A DNA stretch of 64,000 nucleotides, taken from Microtetraspora fusca (GTDB taxonomy: Bacteria; Actinomycetota; Actinomycetes; Streptosporangiales; Streptosporangiaceae). The translations under genes and the position numbers were made by a program. Position 1 is the first letter of the stretch; each line of letters opens with the position of its first letter. Of this stretch, positions 14,301 to 24,450 are shown one piece after another. The DNA lies in contig NZ_BBYK01000040.1 in NCBI RefSeq assembly GCF_001570365.1, positions 124,001-188,000 on the forward strand, written 5' to 3'. The notes under the pieces are model-generated. The model ran no database searches and had not been told where the DNA came from. It worked only from the letters and a program-made list of their open reading frames with translations.

Positions 14301-14336
14301 GGCCGGACGAGGAGCTTCCCCTCTCCCCGTCCGGCC
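14301..14336 (-). promoter_or_regulatory. Hairpin in the HEPN gene leader
   Basis: Perfect 9-bp inverted repeat GGCCGGACG / CGTCCGGCC with an 18-nt loop, in the predicted untranslated leader about 80 nt before the start codon. Role unknown; it could slow or terminate transcription. Confidence 0.45.
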
Positions 14337-14395
14337 AACGCCGTGGACCGCACCGCGCTCGTCTCCGCCGACGACGAAGGCACGGCATCCAACGG

Positions 14396-14427
14396 GGTGA
14401 GTGCGAGCCGCGAGTCCCGCACTCACC
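14396..14427 (-). promoter_or_regulatory. Hairpin at the 5' end of the HEPN gene transcript
   Basis: Perfect 10-bp inverted repeat GGTGAGTGCG / CGCACTCACC with a 12-nt loop. It begins at about the predicted transcript start, so the RNA would open with this stem. It could protect the 5' end or act in attenuation; both are inference. Confidence 0.5.
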
Positions 14428-14430
14428 GCC

Positions 14431-14446
14431 TCGAACATAAATTCGA
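14431..14446. promoter_or_regulatory. LexA-like box 1 (over the -10 box)
   Basis: TCGAACATAAATTCGA matches 11 of 12 defined positions of the actinobacterial SOS box TCGAAC-N4-GTTCGA. It covers the -10 element of the HEPN gene promoter, so LexA binding would block transcription. Confidence 0.65.
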
Positions 14447-14462
14447 CCAGGTTCACTGTCAA
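14434..14462 (-). promoter_or_regulatory. Promoter of the HEPN gene
   Basis: On the minus strand TTGACA (14462-14457), a 17-nt spacer and TATGTT (14439-14434) form a near-consensus housekeeping promoter. Its -10 box lies inside a LexA-like box. Confidence 0.75.
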
Positions 14463-14470
14463 GCATCATG

Positions 14471-14486
14471 GCGAACATGGGTTCGA
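14471..14486. promoter_or_regulatory. LexA-like box 2 (upstream of the -35 box)
   Basis: GCGAACATGGGTTCGA matches 11 of 12 positions of the SOS box, with the GAAC-N4-GTTC core intact. It lies 40 bp (about four helical turns) from box 1, just upstream of the -35 box. Confidence 0.65.
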
Positions 14487-14650
14487 TTGATCATGCGGTC
14501 GCGGAACGATCGCTGACCACCGGAAACGCGGAAAGCCCTACCGGCAAGGGGTTTCGAGAGCGGGCGATCGTCGTCAGTGCGACCGGAGCACTCTTCGAAG
14601 ATTGAAGCCCGGCGCGGCTTCCCGGGCAGCGCGCGATCCGGAGCATGACG

Positions 14651-14679
14651 CGGGCCCGGAGCGAAACGCCCCGGGCCCG
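14651..14679 (-). terminator. Terminator after the L,D-transpeptidase gene
   Basis: Perfect 9-bp stem CGGGCCCGG / CCGGGCCCG with an 11-nt loop, 31 nt past the stop codon of the minus-strand gene at 14710. Confidence 0.6.
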
Positions 14680-14709
14680 GTGATCGGCCTGGACGAGCAG
14701 GACCGCGCG

Positions 14710-15579
14710 TCAGCGGACGAACTTCCCCCGCACGTGGACGGGAACGCCGGTCCCGAGCATTCCGGGCAGGATCTCGGCCACGTTCATCGGCAACCGCACG
14801 CACCCGTGGGACGCGGGGTAGAGCGGCACGGACAGCGCGCCGTGGAGGGCGATGCCGCCGTTGAAGAAGATCGGGTTGTAAAGCTGCCCCAGGTAGGACC
14901 GGTGCCAGCCGCTTCGGCGCCAGGTCGTCTTGTAGTCGCCCGTCGGCGTCCTGGCGCTCCCGGTGAACTTCGTCCGCTTGCCGTTCCACATGGCGTACTC
15001 CGTGTACGGGATCCCGCTTCCGGAGGAGACGTGCGAGATGAGCTTCACCTCACCGCCGGAGTACAGCACCATGATCTGCTGGGTGAGGTTGACCTCGACC
15101 CGGTCCGGCTTGCCGCGCGGCACCAGGACCTTGGGCGCCTTGGGGTTCTCCAGCGCACGCCAGGTGCGGCTCGCCACCGTGCTCGTCGGCGCGATGCCCT
15201 GGACCTTCTGGAACGCCCACACCGCCATCTGGGTGGTCCCGCCGTACTTGCCGTCGAGCGGGCCGGGCACGTAGCCGAGTTCCTTCAGCCGCGCCTGCAA
15301 CGCCTTGACCTCGGTTCCCTTGGAGCCGGGCTTGAGCGTACGGCCGGGCGCGGTGAACGGCGCGAACCCCGCGGAGGCCGCGCTCACCCCGGCGCCGGTC
15401 GTCGCCGCGACCGGCGTCACGCGCGTGGGCTCCATGCGGATCGGCGCGGTGGCTGCGGCCGGCCGCAGCCGTGTGGCGTCCGTTCTCGCCTCTCCTGCTC
15501 CAGCCATGCCGCAGCCCGCGACCGTCACGGCCCCCACCGCGACGAGCGTCGCGGCGGCAGTCCACCGTCGAGCCCCCAT
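14710..15579 (-). CDS. L,D-transpeptidase lipoprotein with peptidoglycan-binding domain
   Basis: About 289 aa. Predicted lipoprotein: basic start, hydrophobic stretch and lipobox VAGC near residue 22. A PG_binding_1 domain follows (LKPGSKGTEVKALQARLKELGY ... AVWAFQKVQGI, about residues 90-150). The C-terminal YkuD domain carries the catalytic motif SHGCVRLP. Such enzymes form 3-3 cross-links in peptidoglycan or attach proteins to it outside the membrane. The ATG at 15579 is chosen because AAAGGG lies 9 nt upstream and the signal then starts at MGARRW. Confidence 0.9.
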   Translation of the reverse strand: MGARRWTAAATLVAVGAVTVAGCGMAGAGEARTDATRLRPAAATAPIRMEPTRVTPVAATTGAGVSAASAGFAPFTAPGRTLKPGSKGTEVKALQARLKELGYVPGPLDGKYGGTTQMAVWAFQKVQGIAPTSTVASRTWRALENPKAPKVLVPRGKPDRVEVNLTQQIMVLYSGGEVKLISHVSSGSGIPYTEYAMWNGKRTKFTGSARTPTGDYKTTWRRSGWHRSYLGQLYNPIFFNGGIALHGALSVPLYPASHGCVRLPMNVAEILPGMLGTGVPVHVRGKFVR

Positions 15580-15712
15580 TCGGACCAACCCTTTCAGTTG
15601 TCTCCCAGTGTTGGATCAATGGACATTAACCCACGGAACCGATAATCCCGTGTAGTCACCATGGGGCCGTAATGCGTGGCCCATGGCCTGTCCACCTGAT
15701 TAGAGTTGCCTG

Positions 15713-16189
15713 ATGCTCGAAAAGTTGCATCCGAACGTCGCCCGCGTGACAGAGGTCCTGCGTTCCCACGACGTCGAGGGCGATGTCGTGGTTTTTCCCG
15801 AATCCGTGCCGACCGCCGCGGCCGCCGCCGAGCGACTCGGCTGCGAGGTGGGGGCGATCGCCAACAGCCTGATCTTCGACGCGGACGGTGAGCCGCTCCT
15901 GGTCCTCACCAGCGGCGCGCACCGGGTGAACACGGAGCTGATCGCGGGACTTGTGGGCGCCGCCAAGGTACGGCGTGCCTCGCCGGAGTTCGTACGCCTT
16001 CACACCGGGCAGGCGATCGGAGGCGTGGCGCCGGTGGGCCATCCGGCCCCCGTACGCACGCTGGTGGACACCTGGCTGGGCAAGCACGAGGTCGTCTGGG
16101 CCGCGGCCGGCCACCCGCACACGGTCTTCCCCACCTCGTTCGACGAGCTGATAAGGATCACCGGCGGCACCGCGGCCGAGGTGGAGTGA
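15713..16189 (+). CDS. YbaK/EbsC-family aminoacyl-tRNA deacylase
   Basis: 158 aa. YbaK-fold editing domain that removes wrongly attached amino acids from tRNA. Typical features are VFPESVPTAAAAAERLGCEVGAIANSLIF, then KVRRASPEFVRLHTGQAIGGVAPVGH and the C-terminal AAGHPHTVFPTSFDEL. The exact tRNA substrate cannot be read from sequence. TAGAGT at 15701-15706 lies 6 nt before the ATG with no ribosome site, so the mRNA is probably leaderless. Confidence 0.9.
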   Translation: MLEKLHPNVARVTEVLRSHDVEGDVVVFPESVPTAAAAAERLGCEVGAIANSLIFDADGEPLLVLTSGAHRVNTELIAGLVGAAKVRRASPEFVRLHTGQAIGGVAPVGHPAPVRTLVDTWLGKHEVVWAAAGHPHTVFPTSFDELIRITGGTAAEVE

Positions 16190-16694
16190 CGCGCTCCCCG
16201 GTCTGAACCCGGAGCACCGCGGACGACGCCGACAGCGGCCACTCCCCTGACCGCGCCCCCGCATTCCGGGTATTCCGCTCTTCCACCGGAGAGAGCAGAC
16301 CCACCGCGGGCGATCCACGCGCCGCCGTACGCCGGGAACGCCCGCCGTGGGCGCCGCCGCCACGCGGCCCATCAGCGGAGTTCTCGCCGGGCGGCGGCGC
16401 GGGAAACGGCTTTGCTAATGTGCGGAAATCGGCGTCCTTCCGCGGCTGAAAGCCGGGGGAAACAGCGCCCGGCCTTCCCGCCGAGGTCGGCGCGCGGTTC
16501 GCAGAAAGGCGGTCCGAATCGCGGCGGTCCCGATTCCTTCCGGCGCGGACACGGTGCTCCCCGCCGGGTTCCCGACCAGAAAGCAGACGTGCATTGGCCA
16601 TCGCGGAATCCCCTGAGCCCCTTGGACCGGACAGGTACGGCGGCGAGGGCGCTCCCCTCGCCCGGAGGGGCGGGGCCTGCGCCCGGGATGCGCG
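16190..16694. other. Intergenic region, no gene recognised
   Basis: 505 bp between the deacylase and the GNAT gene. Frames through it look like GC-bias shadows: proline/arginine-rich, no domain and no ribosome site. No strong inverted repeat or promoter was noticed. Confidence 0.4.
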
Positions 16695-17249
16695 ATGATC
16701 GAGCTGCGGCGGATCGGTCCCGACGAGTTCGTCGGGGTGCTCGACACGGTCCTCGCCATCTATACGGCCGCCATGCGACCGCCCCCCGACCAGCTCTCCG
16801 GCCGTCTCGGCATCATGCGCAATCACGCGACATATCCAGATTTCGTCTGCGTTGTCGCGGAAACTCCGGAAATCATTGGCTTTGCTTATGGATTTCACGG
16901 GATGCCGGGGCAATGGTGGCACGACATCGTGGCGAGATCCCTGACAGACCAGTCCGGCGGCGCGGCCACCGAGGAGTGGTTCGGCGACGCGCTGGAAATC
17001 GCGGAGATCCACGTCCTCCCCGGCCACCAGGGCAGGGGCATCGGCCGCCGGCTGATCCACACCATCTGCGAGGGCCGGCCGGAGCGTACGGCCGTGCTCT
17101 CGACGCACGACGCCCCGACCGTGGCGCGGCGGCTCTATCGGGACATCGGCTTCGTCGACCTCATGACGGAGTTCGCCTTTCCCGGCAGCCGCGAGAGCTA
17201 CGCGATCGCCGGGACCCGGCTCCCCCTCACGCCGAGGAACCGGGCCTGA
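16695..17249 (+). CDS. GNAT-family N-acetyltransferase
   Basis: 184 aa. Acetyl-CoA binding motif A is clear: EIAEIHVLPGHQGRGIGRRLIHTI (residues about 97-120; the core is Q-G-R-G-I-G-R), followed by the motif B region RRLYRDIGFVDL. Substrate unknown. It stands alone between unrelated genes. Confidence 0.85.
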   Translation: MIELRRIGPDEFVGVLDTVLAIYTAAMRPPPDQLSGRLGIMRNHATYPDFVCVVAETPEIIGFAYGFHGMPGQWWHDIVARSLTDQSGGAATEEWFGDALEIAEIHVLPGHQGRGIGRRLIHTICEGRPERTAVLSTHDAPTVARRLYRDIGFVDLMTEFAFPGSRESYAIAGTRLPLTPRNRA

Positions 17250-17364
17250 CCGAAAGTCCCGCACTCCGCGTACTGGCCGCACACCACGAGAGCGCCCGGC
17301 TGCCGGGAGACGGCCACCCCGGCCCAGGCCGACTGCGGCCGGCGGCGAGAAAGCCGGGAGCGAC

Positions 17365-18294
17365 TCAGGCGGTGAGCGCGGTGGGGCTCGCGGCGAGCGC
17401 CTGGAAGACCTCGCGGGTCGCGCTCGACCTGTTGAAGGTGATGAAGTGGATGCCCGGCGCGCCCTCGTCCAGCAGCGTCTGGCACATCTCCGCCGCGTGC
17501 TCGACGCCGAGGCGGCGTACCGCCGCCGGGTCGTGCGCGACCTTCTCGAACCGGGCCGCCACCTCCGGCGGGAACGGGGCGCCCGACAACTGCTCGGAAC
17601 GGGCGATCGTGCTCATCTGGGTCACCGGCATGACGCCCGGGATGATCGGCGTGTCGCAGCCCTTGGCGGCCACCCGGTCCCGCAGGCGCAGGTAGTCCTC
17701 CGCGCGGAAGAACATCTGCGTGATCGCGTAGTCGGCTCCGGCCCGGCACTTGCGCACGAAGTACTCGGTGTCCGACTCGACCGTGGCGGACCGGGGGTGC
17801 TTGTACGGGAAGGCCGCCACGCCCACGCAGAAGTCGCCGGACTGGCGGATCAGCCGGACCAGCTCCTCGGCGTACGTCACGCCCTCGGGGTGCTTGACCC
17901 ACTCGTCCAGCGGGTTGCCGCCGGGCGGGTCGCCGCGTACGGCCAGGATGTTGCGCACGCCCGCGTCGGCGAACCTGCCGATCAGGTGGCGTAGCTCCTT
18001 GAGGGAGTGGTCGACCGCGGTGAAGTGCGCGACCGGGGTCAGCGTGGTCTCGTGGGCGAGGCGCTCGACGATCTCGACCGTGCGGTCGCGCGTGCTGCCG
18101 CCGGCGCCGTACGTCACGGACACGAAGGTGGGCCGCAGCGCCTCCAGCTCACGGATCGCGCGCCACAGCTGCCGCTCCCCCTCGTCGTTCTTCGGCGGGA
18201 AGAACTCGAACGAGAACGACCGCTCCCCCTTCGCGAGCAGCTCGCGGATCGTGGGAACGCGGTCCGGAAGTCGTGACGGGAGACCCAAAGCCAT
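17365..18294 (-). CDS. metF: Methylenetetrahydrofolate reductase
   Basis: Reduces 5,10-methylene-THF to 5-methyl-THF for methionine synthesis. About 309 aa. Conserved segments: [14 protein letters not shown] at the N-terminus, [24 protein letters not shown] and [12 protein letters not shown] with the FAD/folate residues. The ATG at 18294 is 7 nt after TAGCCT with no ribosome site, pointing to a leaderless mRNA; the in-frame extension to 18396 lacks conservation. Confidence 0.94.
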   Translation of the reverse strand: MALGLPSRLPDRVPTIRELLAKGERSFSFEFFPPKNDEGERQLWRAIRELEALRPTFVSVTYGAGGSTRDRTVEIVERLAHETTLTPVAHFTAVDHSLKELRHLIGRFADAGVRNILAVRGDPPGGNPLDEWVKHPEGVTYAEELVRLIRQSGDFCVGVAAFPYKHPRSATVESDTEYFVRKCRAGADYAITQMFFRAEDYLRLRDRVAAKGCDTPIIPGVMPVTQMSTIARSEQLSGAPFPPEVAARFEKVAHDPAAVRRLGVEHAAEMCQTLLDEGAPGIHFITFNRSSATREVFQALAASPTALTA

Positions 18295-18435
18295 GGTGAC
18301 CAGGCTACCGTCCTGGCCTCCGCCGACAGCGGGGCCTCTCACCATACGGACGAAACGCGGTCGCTTTGTTACCTGTGACCACTTAAGTCTCCCCACGTCT
18401 CCACTGTTCCATCTATGCCGGTTACGCTCAGAGTC

Positions 18436-19503
18436 ATGACGACGTCCGCCGCCCCGCTCGACCTTGTACGTTTCGAAGTGGATCGATCGCTACGAAGGTT
18501 CCTCGACGAGCAGCGTCCGTTCTTCGACGACCCCCAGTTCGCCGTGCTGCTGTCCGCCGTGGACGACTTCATCGCGGGGGGCAAGAGACTGCGTCCGGCC
18601 TTCTGCCACTGGGGGTGGCGGGCGGCCGGCGGCGGTGACGACCCGGCGGTATACCGTGCCGCCGCCTCGCTCGAACTCCTGCAGGCGAGCGCGCTCATCC
18701 ACGACGACGTGATGGACGCGAGCGACCTGCGGCGCGGCATGCCCGCGGCGCACCGCCGCTTCGAGCGGCTGCACGCCGAGTCGGGGTGGCACGGGTCGGC
18801 GGAGCAGTTCGGTGAGGGCGCGGCGGTGCTGCTCGGCAACCTCCTCCTCGTCTGGGCGGGACAGATGTGGCGGACCAGCGGCGTGTCCGACGAGGCACTG
18901 GCCGCCGCGCAGCCGGTCTACGACCACATGCGCACCGAGCTGATGTTCGGGCAGTACCTCGACCTGCTCGAGCAGGCCAAGGGCGAGAGCACCTTCGAGA
19001 GCGCCCTGCGCGTGGCCCTGTACAAGAGCGGCAAATATTCGGTGGAGCAGCCGCTGCGGCTCGGCCTCGTCCTCGCCGCGCGCGGCGTGACCCCGTGGAT
19101 CGACCGGCTCTGCGTCGAGTACGGCCAGAAGGTCGGCATCGCGTTCCAGCTTCGCGACGACGTCCTCGGGGTCTTCGGCGACCCCGCCGAGACGGGCAAG
19201 CCCGCGGGCGACGACCTGCGCGAGGGCAAGCGCACCATGCTGATCGCGCGCACGCTCGCCTCCGCCACCGACTCCCAGGCCGAGGTCGTACGCACGTTGC
19301 TGGGCGACCCGAAGCTGGACGAGGAGGGCGTGGCGCGGCTCCGCCTGGTCATCGAGGAGACCGGCGCGCTGGCCCAGTGCGAGGACATGATCAAGCGCTA
19401 TCTCGACGACGCGCTCCGATCCCTCGAACGCGCGCCGATCAAGGCCGAGGCGCGCGACGCGCTGGGCGCGCTGGCCGTCGCCGCCACCACGCGGCGCACC
19501 TGA
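18436..19503 (+). CDS. Polyprenyl (geranylgeranyl-type) diphosphate synthase
   Basis: About 355 aa, all-trans prenyl chain elongation. The first Asp-rich motif DDVMD sits in [16 protein letters not shown] and the second in [30 protein letters not shown] lies upstream. Product chain length cannot be fixed by eye. The ATG at 18436 is preceded by TACGCT and 7 nt with no ribosome site, so it is likely leaderless; an ATG at 18415 would add seven residues. Divergent from metF. Confidence 0.92.
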   Translation: MTTSAAPLDLVRFEVDRSLRRFLDEQRPFFDDPQFAVLLSAVDDFIAGGKRLRPAFCHWGWRAAGGGDDPAVYRAAASLELLQASALIHDDVMDASDLRRGMPAAHRRFERLHAESGWHGSAEQFGEGAAVLLGNLLLVWAGQMWRTSGVSDEALAAAQPVYDHMRTELMFGQYLDLLEQAKGESTFESALRVALYKSGKYSVEQPLRLGLVLAARGVTPWIDRLCVEYGQKVGIAFQLRDDVLGVFGDPAETGKPAGDDLREGKRTMLIARTLASATDSQAEVVRTLLGDPKLDEEGVARLRLVIEETGALAQCEDMIKRYLDDALRSLERAPIKAEARDALGALAVAATTRRT

Positions 19504-19521
19504 CAGCGGGCCGGAGGGCTC

Positions 19522-20169
19522 TCAGAGGGAGACGGCGTCGAGGCGGGCGCGCAGCTCGGCCGTCGCCGCCGCCGGGTCCTCCGCCTCGGTGATCGCCCGT
19601 ACGACGACGACCCGGCGCACGCCGTGGGAGAGGACCTCGTCGAGGTTCCCGAGATCGATGCCGCCGATGCCGAACCACGGCCGGTCCGTGTCCAGCCGGG
19701 AGGCGTGATCCAGCAGCGCCACGCCGGGAGCGGGACGGCCGGGCTTGGTCGGCGTCGGCCAGATCGGCCCACAGCAGAAGTAGTCCACGCCGGGCTCGGA
19801 CGCCGCCGCGGTGGCCTCCTCGGCCGAGTGGGTGGACCTGCCGATCAGGATGTCCGGCCCGAGGATCTCCCGGGCGACGGACACCGGCAGGTCGTCCTGG
19901 CCGAGGTGCAGGATGTCGGGGCGCGCGGCGCGGGCGACGTCGGCACGATCGTTCACCGCGAGCAGCGCGCCGTGCCGGTCGCAGGCCTCGCGGAAGACCT
20001 CCAGGAGCGCGAGCTCCTCGCGCGCCTCCAGCCCCTTCTCGCGGAGCTGGACGATGTCCACACCGGCGGCCAGCACGGCGTCGAGGAACTCGGGCAGATC
20101 GCCACGGCCACGCCGGCCGTCGGTGCAAAGGTAGAGCCGGGCGTCGGCCAGCCGCTTTCGGAGATTCAC
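19522..20169 (-). CDS. thiE: Thiamine-phosphate synthase
   Basis: Joins HMP diphosphate and HET phosphate to thiamine phosphate. 215 aa TIM barrel. Landmarks: [17 protein letters not shown] (pyrophosphate/Mg site), [33 protein letters not shown] and [13 protein letters not shown] start at 20169. It lies 30 nt downstream of the Rv2175c-like gene on the same strand. No TPP riboswitch is visible ahead of this transcript. Confidence 0.95.
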   Translation of the reverse strand: MNLRKRLADARLYLCTDGRRGRGDLPEFLDAVLAAGVDIVQLREKGLEAREELALLEVFREACDRHGALLAVNDRADVARAARPDILHLGQDDLPVSVAREILGPDILIGRSTHSAEEATAAASEPGVDYFCCGPIWPTPTKPGRPAPGVALLDHASRLDTDRPWFGIGGIDLGNLDEVLSHGVRRVVVVRAITEAEDPAAATAELRARLDAVSL

Positions 20170-20199
20170 CCCACTACCATGCCACGCCCGGCGAATCGG

Positions 20200-20574
20200 T
20201 CAGAATCCGAGAGCCTGCGCCCTGCGCTTGACCTCGGTGTGCCGTCCGGCGCTGATCGCGTCGATCGGCGCCCCTGGAAGCGAGTCGTCCGGTGTGAAGA
20301 GCCAGCGGATCGACTCGACCTCGTCGTATCCTGCGTCCGCCAGCACGGTGAGCGTGCCGGGCAGTCCCTTGAGCACGTCGCCCTGGTCCAGGAACCGCGC
20401 CGGGATCTGCGGCTCTCCGGAGCCCCTGCGGGCGCCCACGAGCTTCTTGTCCTTCAGTAGCTGCTTGGCCCGGCCGATGGTGAGTTCGAGCCTCTTCGCG
20501 ACCTCAGAGAGGGAGAGCCACTCCCCTACGAGCCGGTCGGTCTCTCTGTCGATCTGCGCAACAGTAAGCGTCAC
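20200..20574 (-). CDS. Rv2175c-family DNA-binding protein
   Basis: 124 aa with an N-terminal winged helix-turn-helix (WLSLSEVAKRLELTIGRAKQLLKDKKLVGARRG) and a conserved C-terminal part (GLPGTLTVLADAGYDEVESIRWLFTPDDSLPG). In Mycobacterium tuberculosis Rv2175c is a DNA-binding substrate of the adjacent Ser/Thr kinase PknL. Here a PASTA kinase lies about 4 kb away (24451), suggesting the same partnership (inference). The N-terminal TLTVAQIDRETD contains Thr residues that could be phosphorylated. Confidence 0.88.
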   Translation of the reverse strand: MTLTVAQIDRETDRLVGEWLSLSEVAKRLELTIGRAKQLLKDKKLVGARRGSGEPQIPARFLDQGDVLKGLPGTLTVLADAGYDEVESIRWLFTPDDSLPGAPIDAISAGRHTEVKRRAQALGF

Positions 20575-20773
20575 AAATCCACGATTACCACAGGTGGCCG
20601 CCGCAAAACACCTCGATTGCGGAGCGCCCGGTAAAGCCTGACGCGCGTCGCGGCCGACACGCCGGCCACTTCGCGTTCTCCTCCGGCCCGCCGTCCGTAC
20701 TCCGTCTGCCCGCTGCGGACCGTCGCCGGGCCGTCCGAGAGCCTCCGCCCGCTTCCCGCACGTCCGCCGCCGG

Positions 20774-21949
20774 CTAGGTCAGGACGCAGTCGCGGAGGTG
20801 GGTCGCGGGGTCGGAGATCCGGGCCACGTCCATCCGCCGCGCGGCCTCGATCAGACGCCGCCCCTGCACGAGGTCGCGGGGCCGATCGACGGTCAGCACG
20901 GCGGCGAGCCGATCGTCGTCGGTGAGCCAGCAGGCCGCCCACTTCCGGTCCGATTCGGGCTTCCCTCTCAGGATCCGGCGGGCGTTGTCACGGCATCCGG
21001 CGAACTGCACCATCCGGCCGAACTGCTCCGACCAGAAGTACGGGACGGGGTCGTACACCGCCTCCTCGCCGAGCAGGGTGGCGGCGGCGGTGTCCGGGGC
21101 GCCGAGCGCGTTGTCCCAGTGCTCGACCCGCATCCGCCTGCCGAACCTGCGCGACCACCAGTTGGCGCAGTCGCCCACGGCGACGACGCCGGGCACGGAC
21201 GTGCGCAGGTGCTCGTCCACGACGACGCCGTTGTCGAGCTCCACGGCCGAGCCCTTCAGCCAGTCGACGGCGGGACGTACGCCGACCCCGGTCACGACGA
21301 CGTCCGCCGGGATGCGCGTGCCCGACATGAGCGTCAGGCCGTCGGGATCGACGGAGCCGACCACGGCGCCGAGCCGCAGCTCGATGCCCGCCTCGGCGTA
21401 CCAGCCGGTGGTGTACGCGCCGGCGGTGGTGCCGAGGGCCGCGGCCAGCGGAGCCTCCCCGGCCTCGACGACCGTGACGGCGCACCCGGCCTTCGCCGCC
21501 GCGGTGGCCACCTCGGCGCCGATCCAGCCGGCGCCGATGACGGCGACGCGGGCGCCGGGCACGAGCCGGGAGCGCAGCTCGATGGCGTCGTCGATGGTGC
21601 GCAGGACGTGTTGCCTGCCCTCGCCGCGCAGCCGTACGGGCGTGGCGCCCGTGGCGATGACGAGCCCGTCGAACGCGAGCTCCCCTTCCGTGGTCTCCAG
21701 TACGCCGGCGCCGAGCCCCTTGGCGGCGGTCCCGAGGAGCAGCCGCACGTCGAGGGCGTCCAGGTCGGAGTCGACCACGGTGGAGTCGGTCTCTCCGAGC
21801 AGCACCGCCTTGGAAAGGGGCGGCCTGTCATAGGGGCGATGACGTTCTTCGCCGATCAGCGTGATCCGGCCGGCGAACCCATGGGCTCGCAGGGCCTCGA
21901 TGCTCCGTATCCCGGCCAGGCCGGCGCCTACCACCACGACGTGATCCAC
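20774..21949 (-). CDS. FAD-dependent NAD(P)H oxidoreductase (ferredoxin/rubredoxin reductase type)
   Basis: 391 aa. The FAD dinucleotide motif GAGLAGIRSIEALR is at the N-terminus; YDRPPLSKAVLLGE and the NAD(P)H motif VIGAGWIGAEVA (near 150) are typical of ferredoxin/rubredoxin reductases. The C-terminal VAVGDCANW binds FAD. The natural electron partner is unknown; no ferredoxin gene is nearby. GTG start at 21949, with TAGGGT 6 nt upstream, suggests a leaderless mRNA. Divergent from the riboswitch-thiO transcript. Confidence 0.88.
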   Translation of the reverse strand: MDHVVVVGAGLAGIRSIEALRAHGFAGRITLIGEERHRPYDRPPLSKAVLLGETDSTVVDSDLDALDVRLLLGTAAKGLGAGVLETTEGELAFDGLVIATGATPVRLRGEGRQHVLRTIDDAIELRSRLVPGARVAVIGAGWIGAEVATAAAKAGCAVTVVEAGEAPLAAALGTTAGAYTTGWYAEAGIELRLGAVVGSVDPDGLTLMSGTRIPADVVVTGVGVRPAVDWLKGSAVELDNGVVVDEHLRTSVPGVVAVGDCANWWSRRFGRRMRVEHWDNALGAPDTAAATLLGEEAVYDPVPYFWSEQFGRMVQFAGCRDNARRILRGKPESDRKWAACWLTDDDRLAAVLTVDRPRDLVQGRRLIEAARRMDVARISDPATHLRDCVLT

Positions 21950-22084
21950 GCCCTGACCCTAGATCGGCCACCGGGGCACCCGCCAATGGAGATTTGGTAA
22001 CGAGTTGAGCAAGTAGCCCGCACGAGCGGCATTGACCATGTTGTGCGTGACACTCCCGATCAAGACTAGTCTTGAGGCGTAAGA

Positions 22085-22265
22085 CGCGCGGGAGCCCGGT
22101 GAGCCGGGCTGAGAGGAGAGCGTACGGAGCGGCGAGGGCCGCAGTGAGTGGAGTGGCAGGCGAGGAACGAGCCTCCCGCGAAGCGAACGAGGACCCGAGC
22201 GCGACCGTGTGACAGCTCTCGACCGCCAGAACACCTGATCCGGGTAATGCCGGCGAAGGGAGCGC
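22085..22265 (+). ncRNA. TPP riboswitch (THI element) with an enlarged P3 arm
   Basis: Conserved THI-box pieces are present: GGAGCCCGGTGAGCCGGGCTGAGAGG at the 5' side (22091-22116) and CCTGATCCGGGTAATGCCGG at the 3' side (from 22234). They bind the pyrimidine and pyrophosphate ends of TPP. The 3' strand ends in GAAGGGAGCGC, which contains the thiO ribosome site, so control is probably at translation. The P3 stem GAGAGC/GCTCTC encloses 93 nt (22122-22214), much more than usual. Confidence 0.93.
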
Positions 22266-22269
22266 AGAG

Positions 22270-24355
<2,086 letters not shown>

Positions 24356-24450
24356 CGTTCCACCCCAAGATCCGCATTATGGTCCAATTCGGTCACAGTC
24401 TCGGAGCCGAAAGGGCATACCCGTGACAAAGGACCCGTAAACTCAGGCGG

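Noticed and set aside
14265-14462. 65-codon minus-strand frame in the HEPN gene leader
   Set aside because: Its start lies within the -35 box of the predicted promoter, so it would not be transcribed from its own start; no ribosome site or homology recognised.
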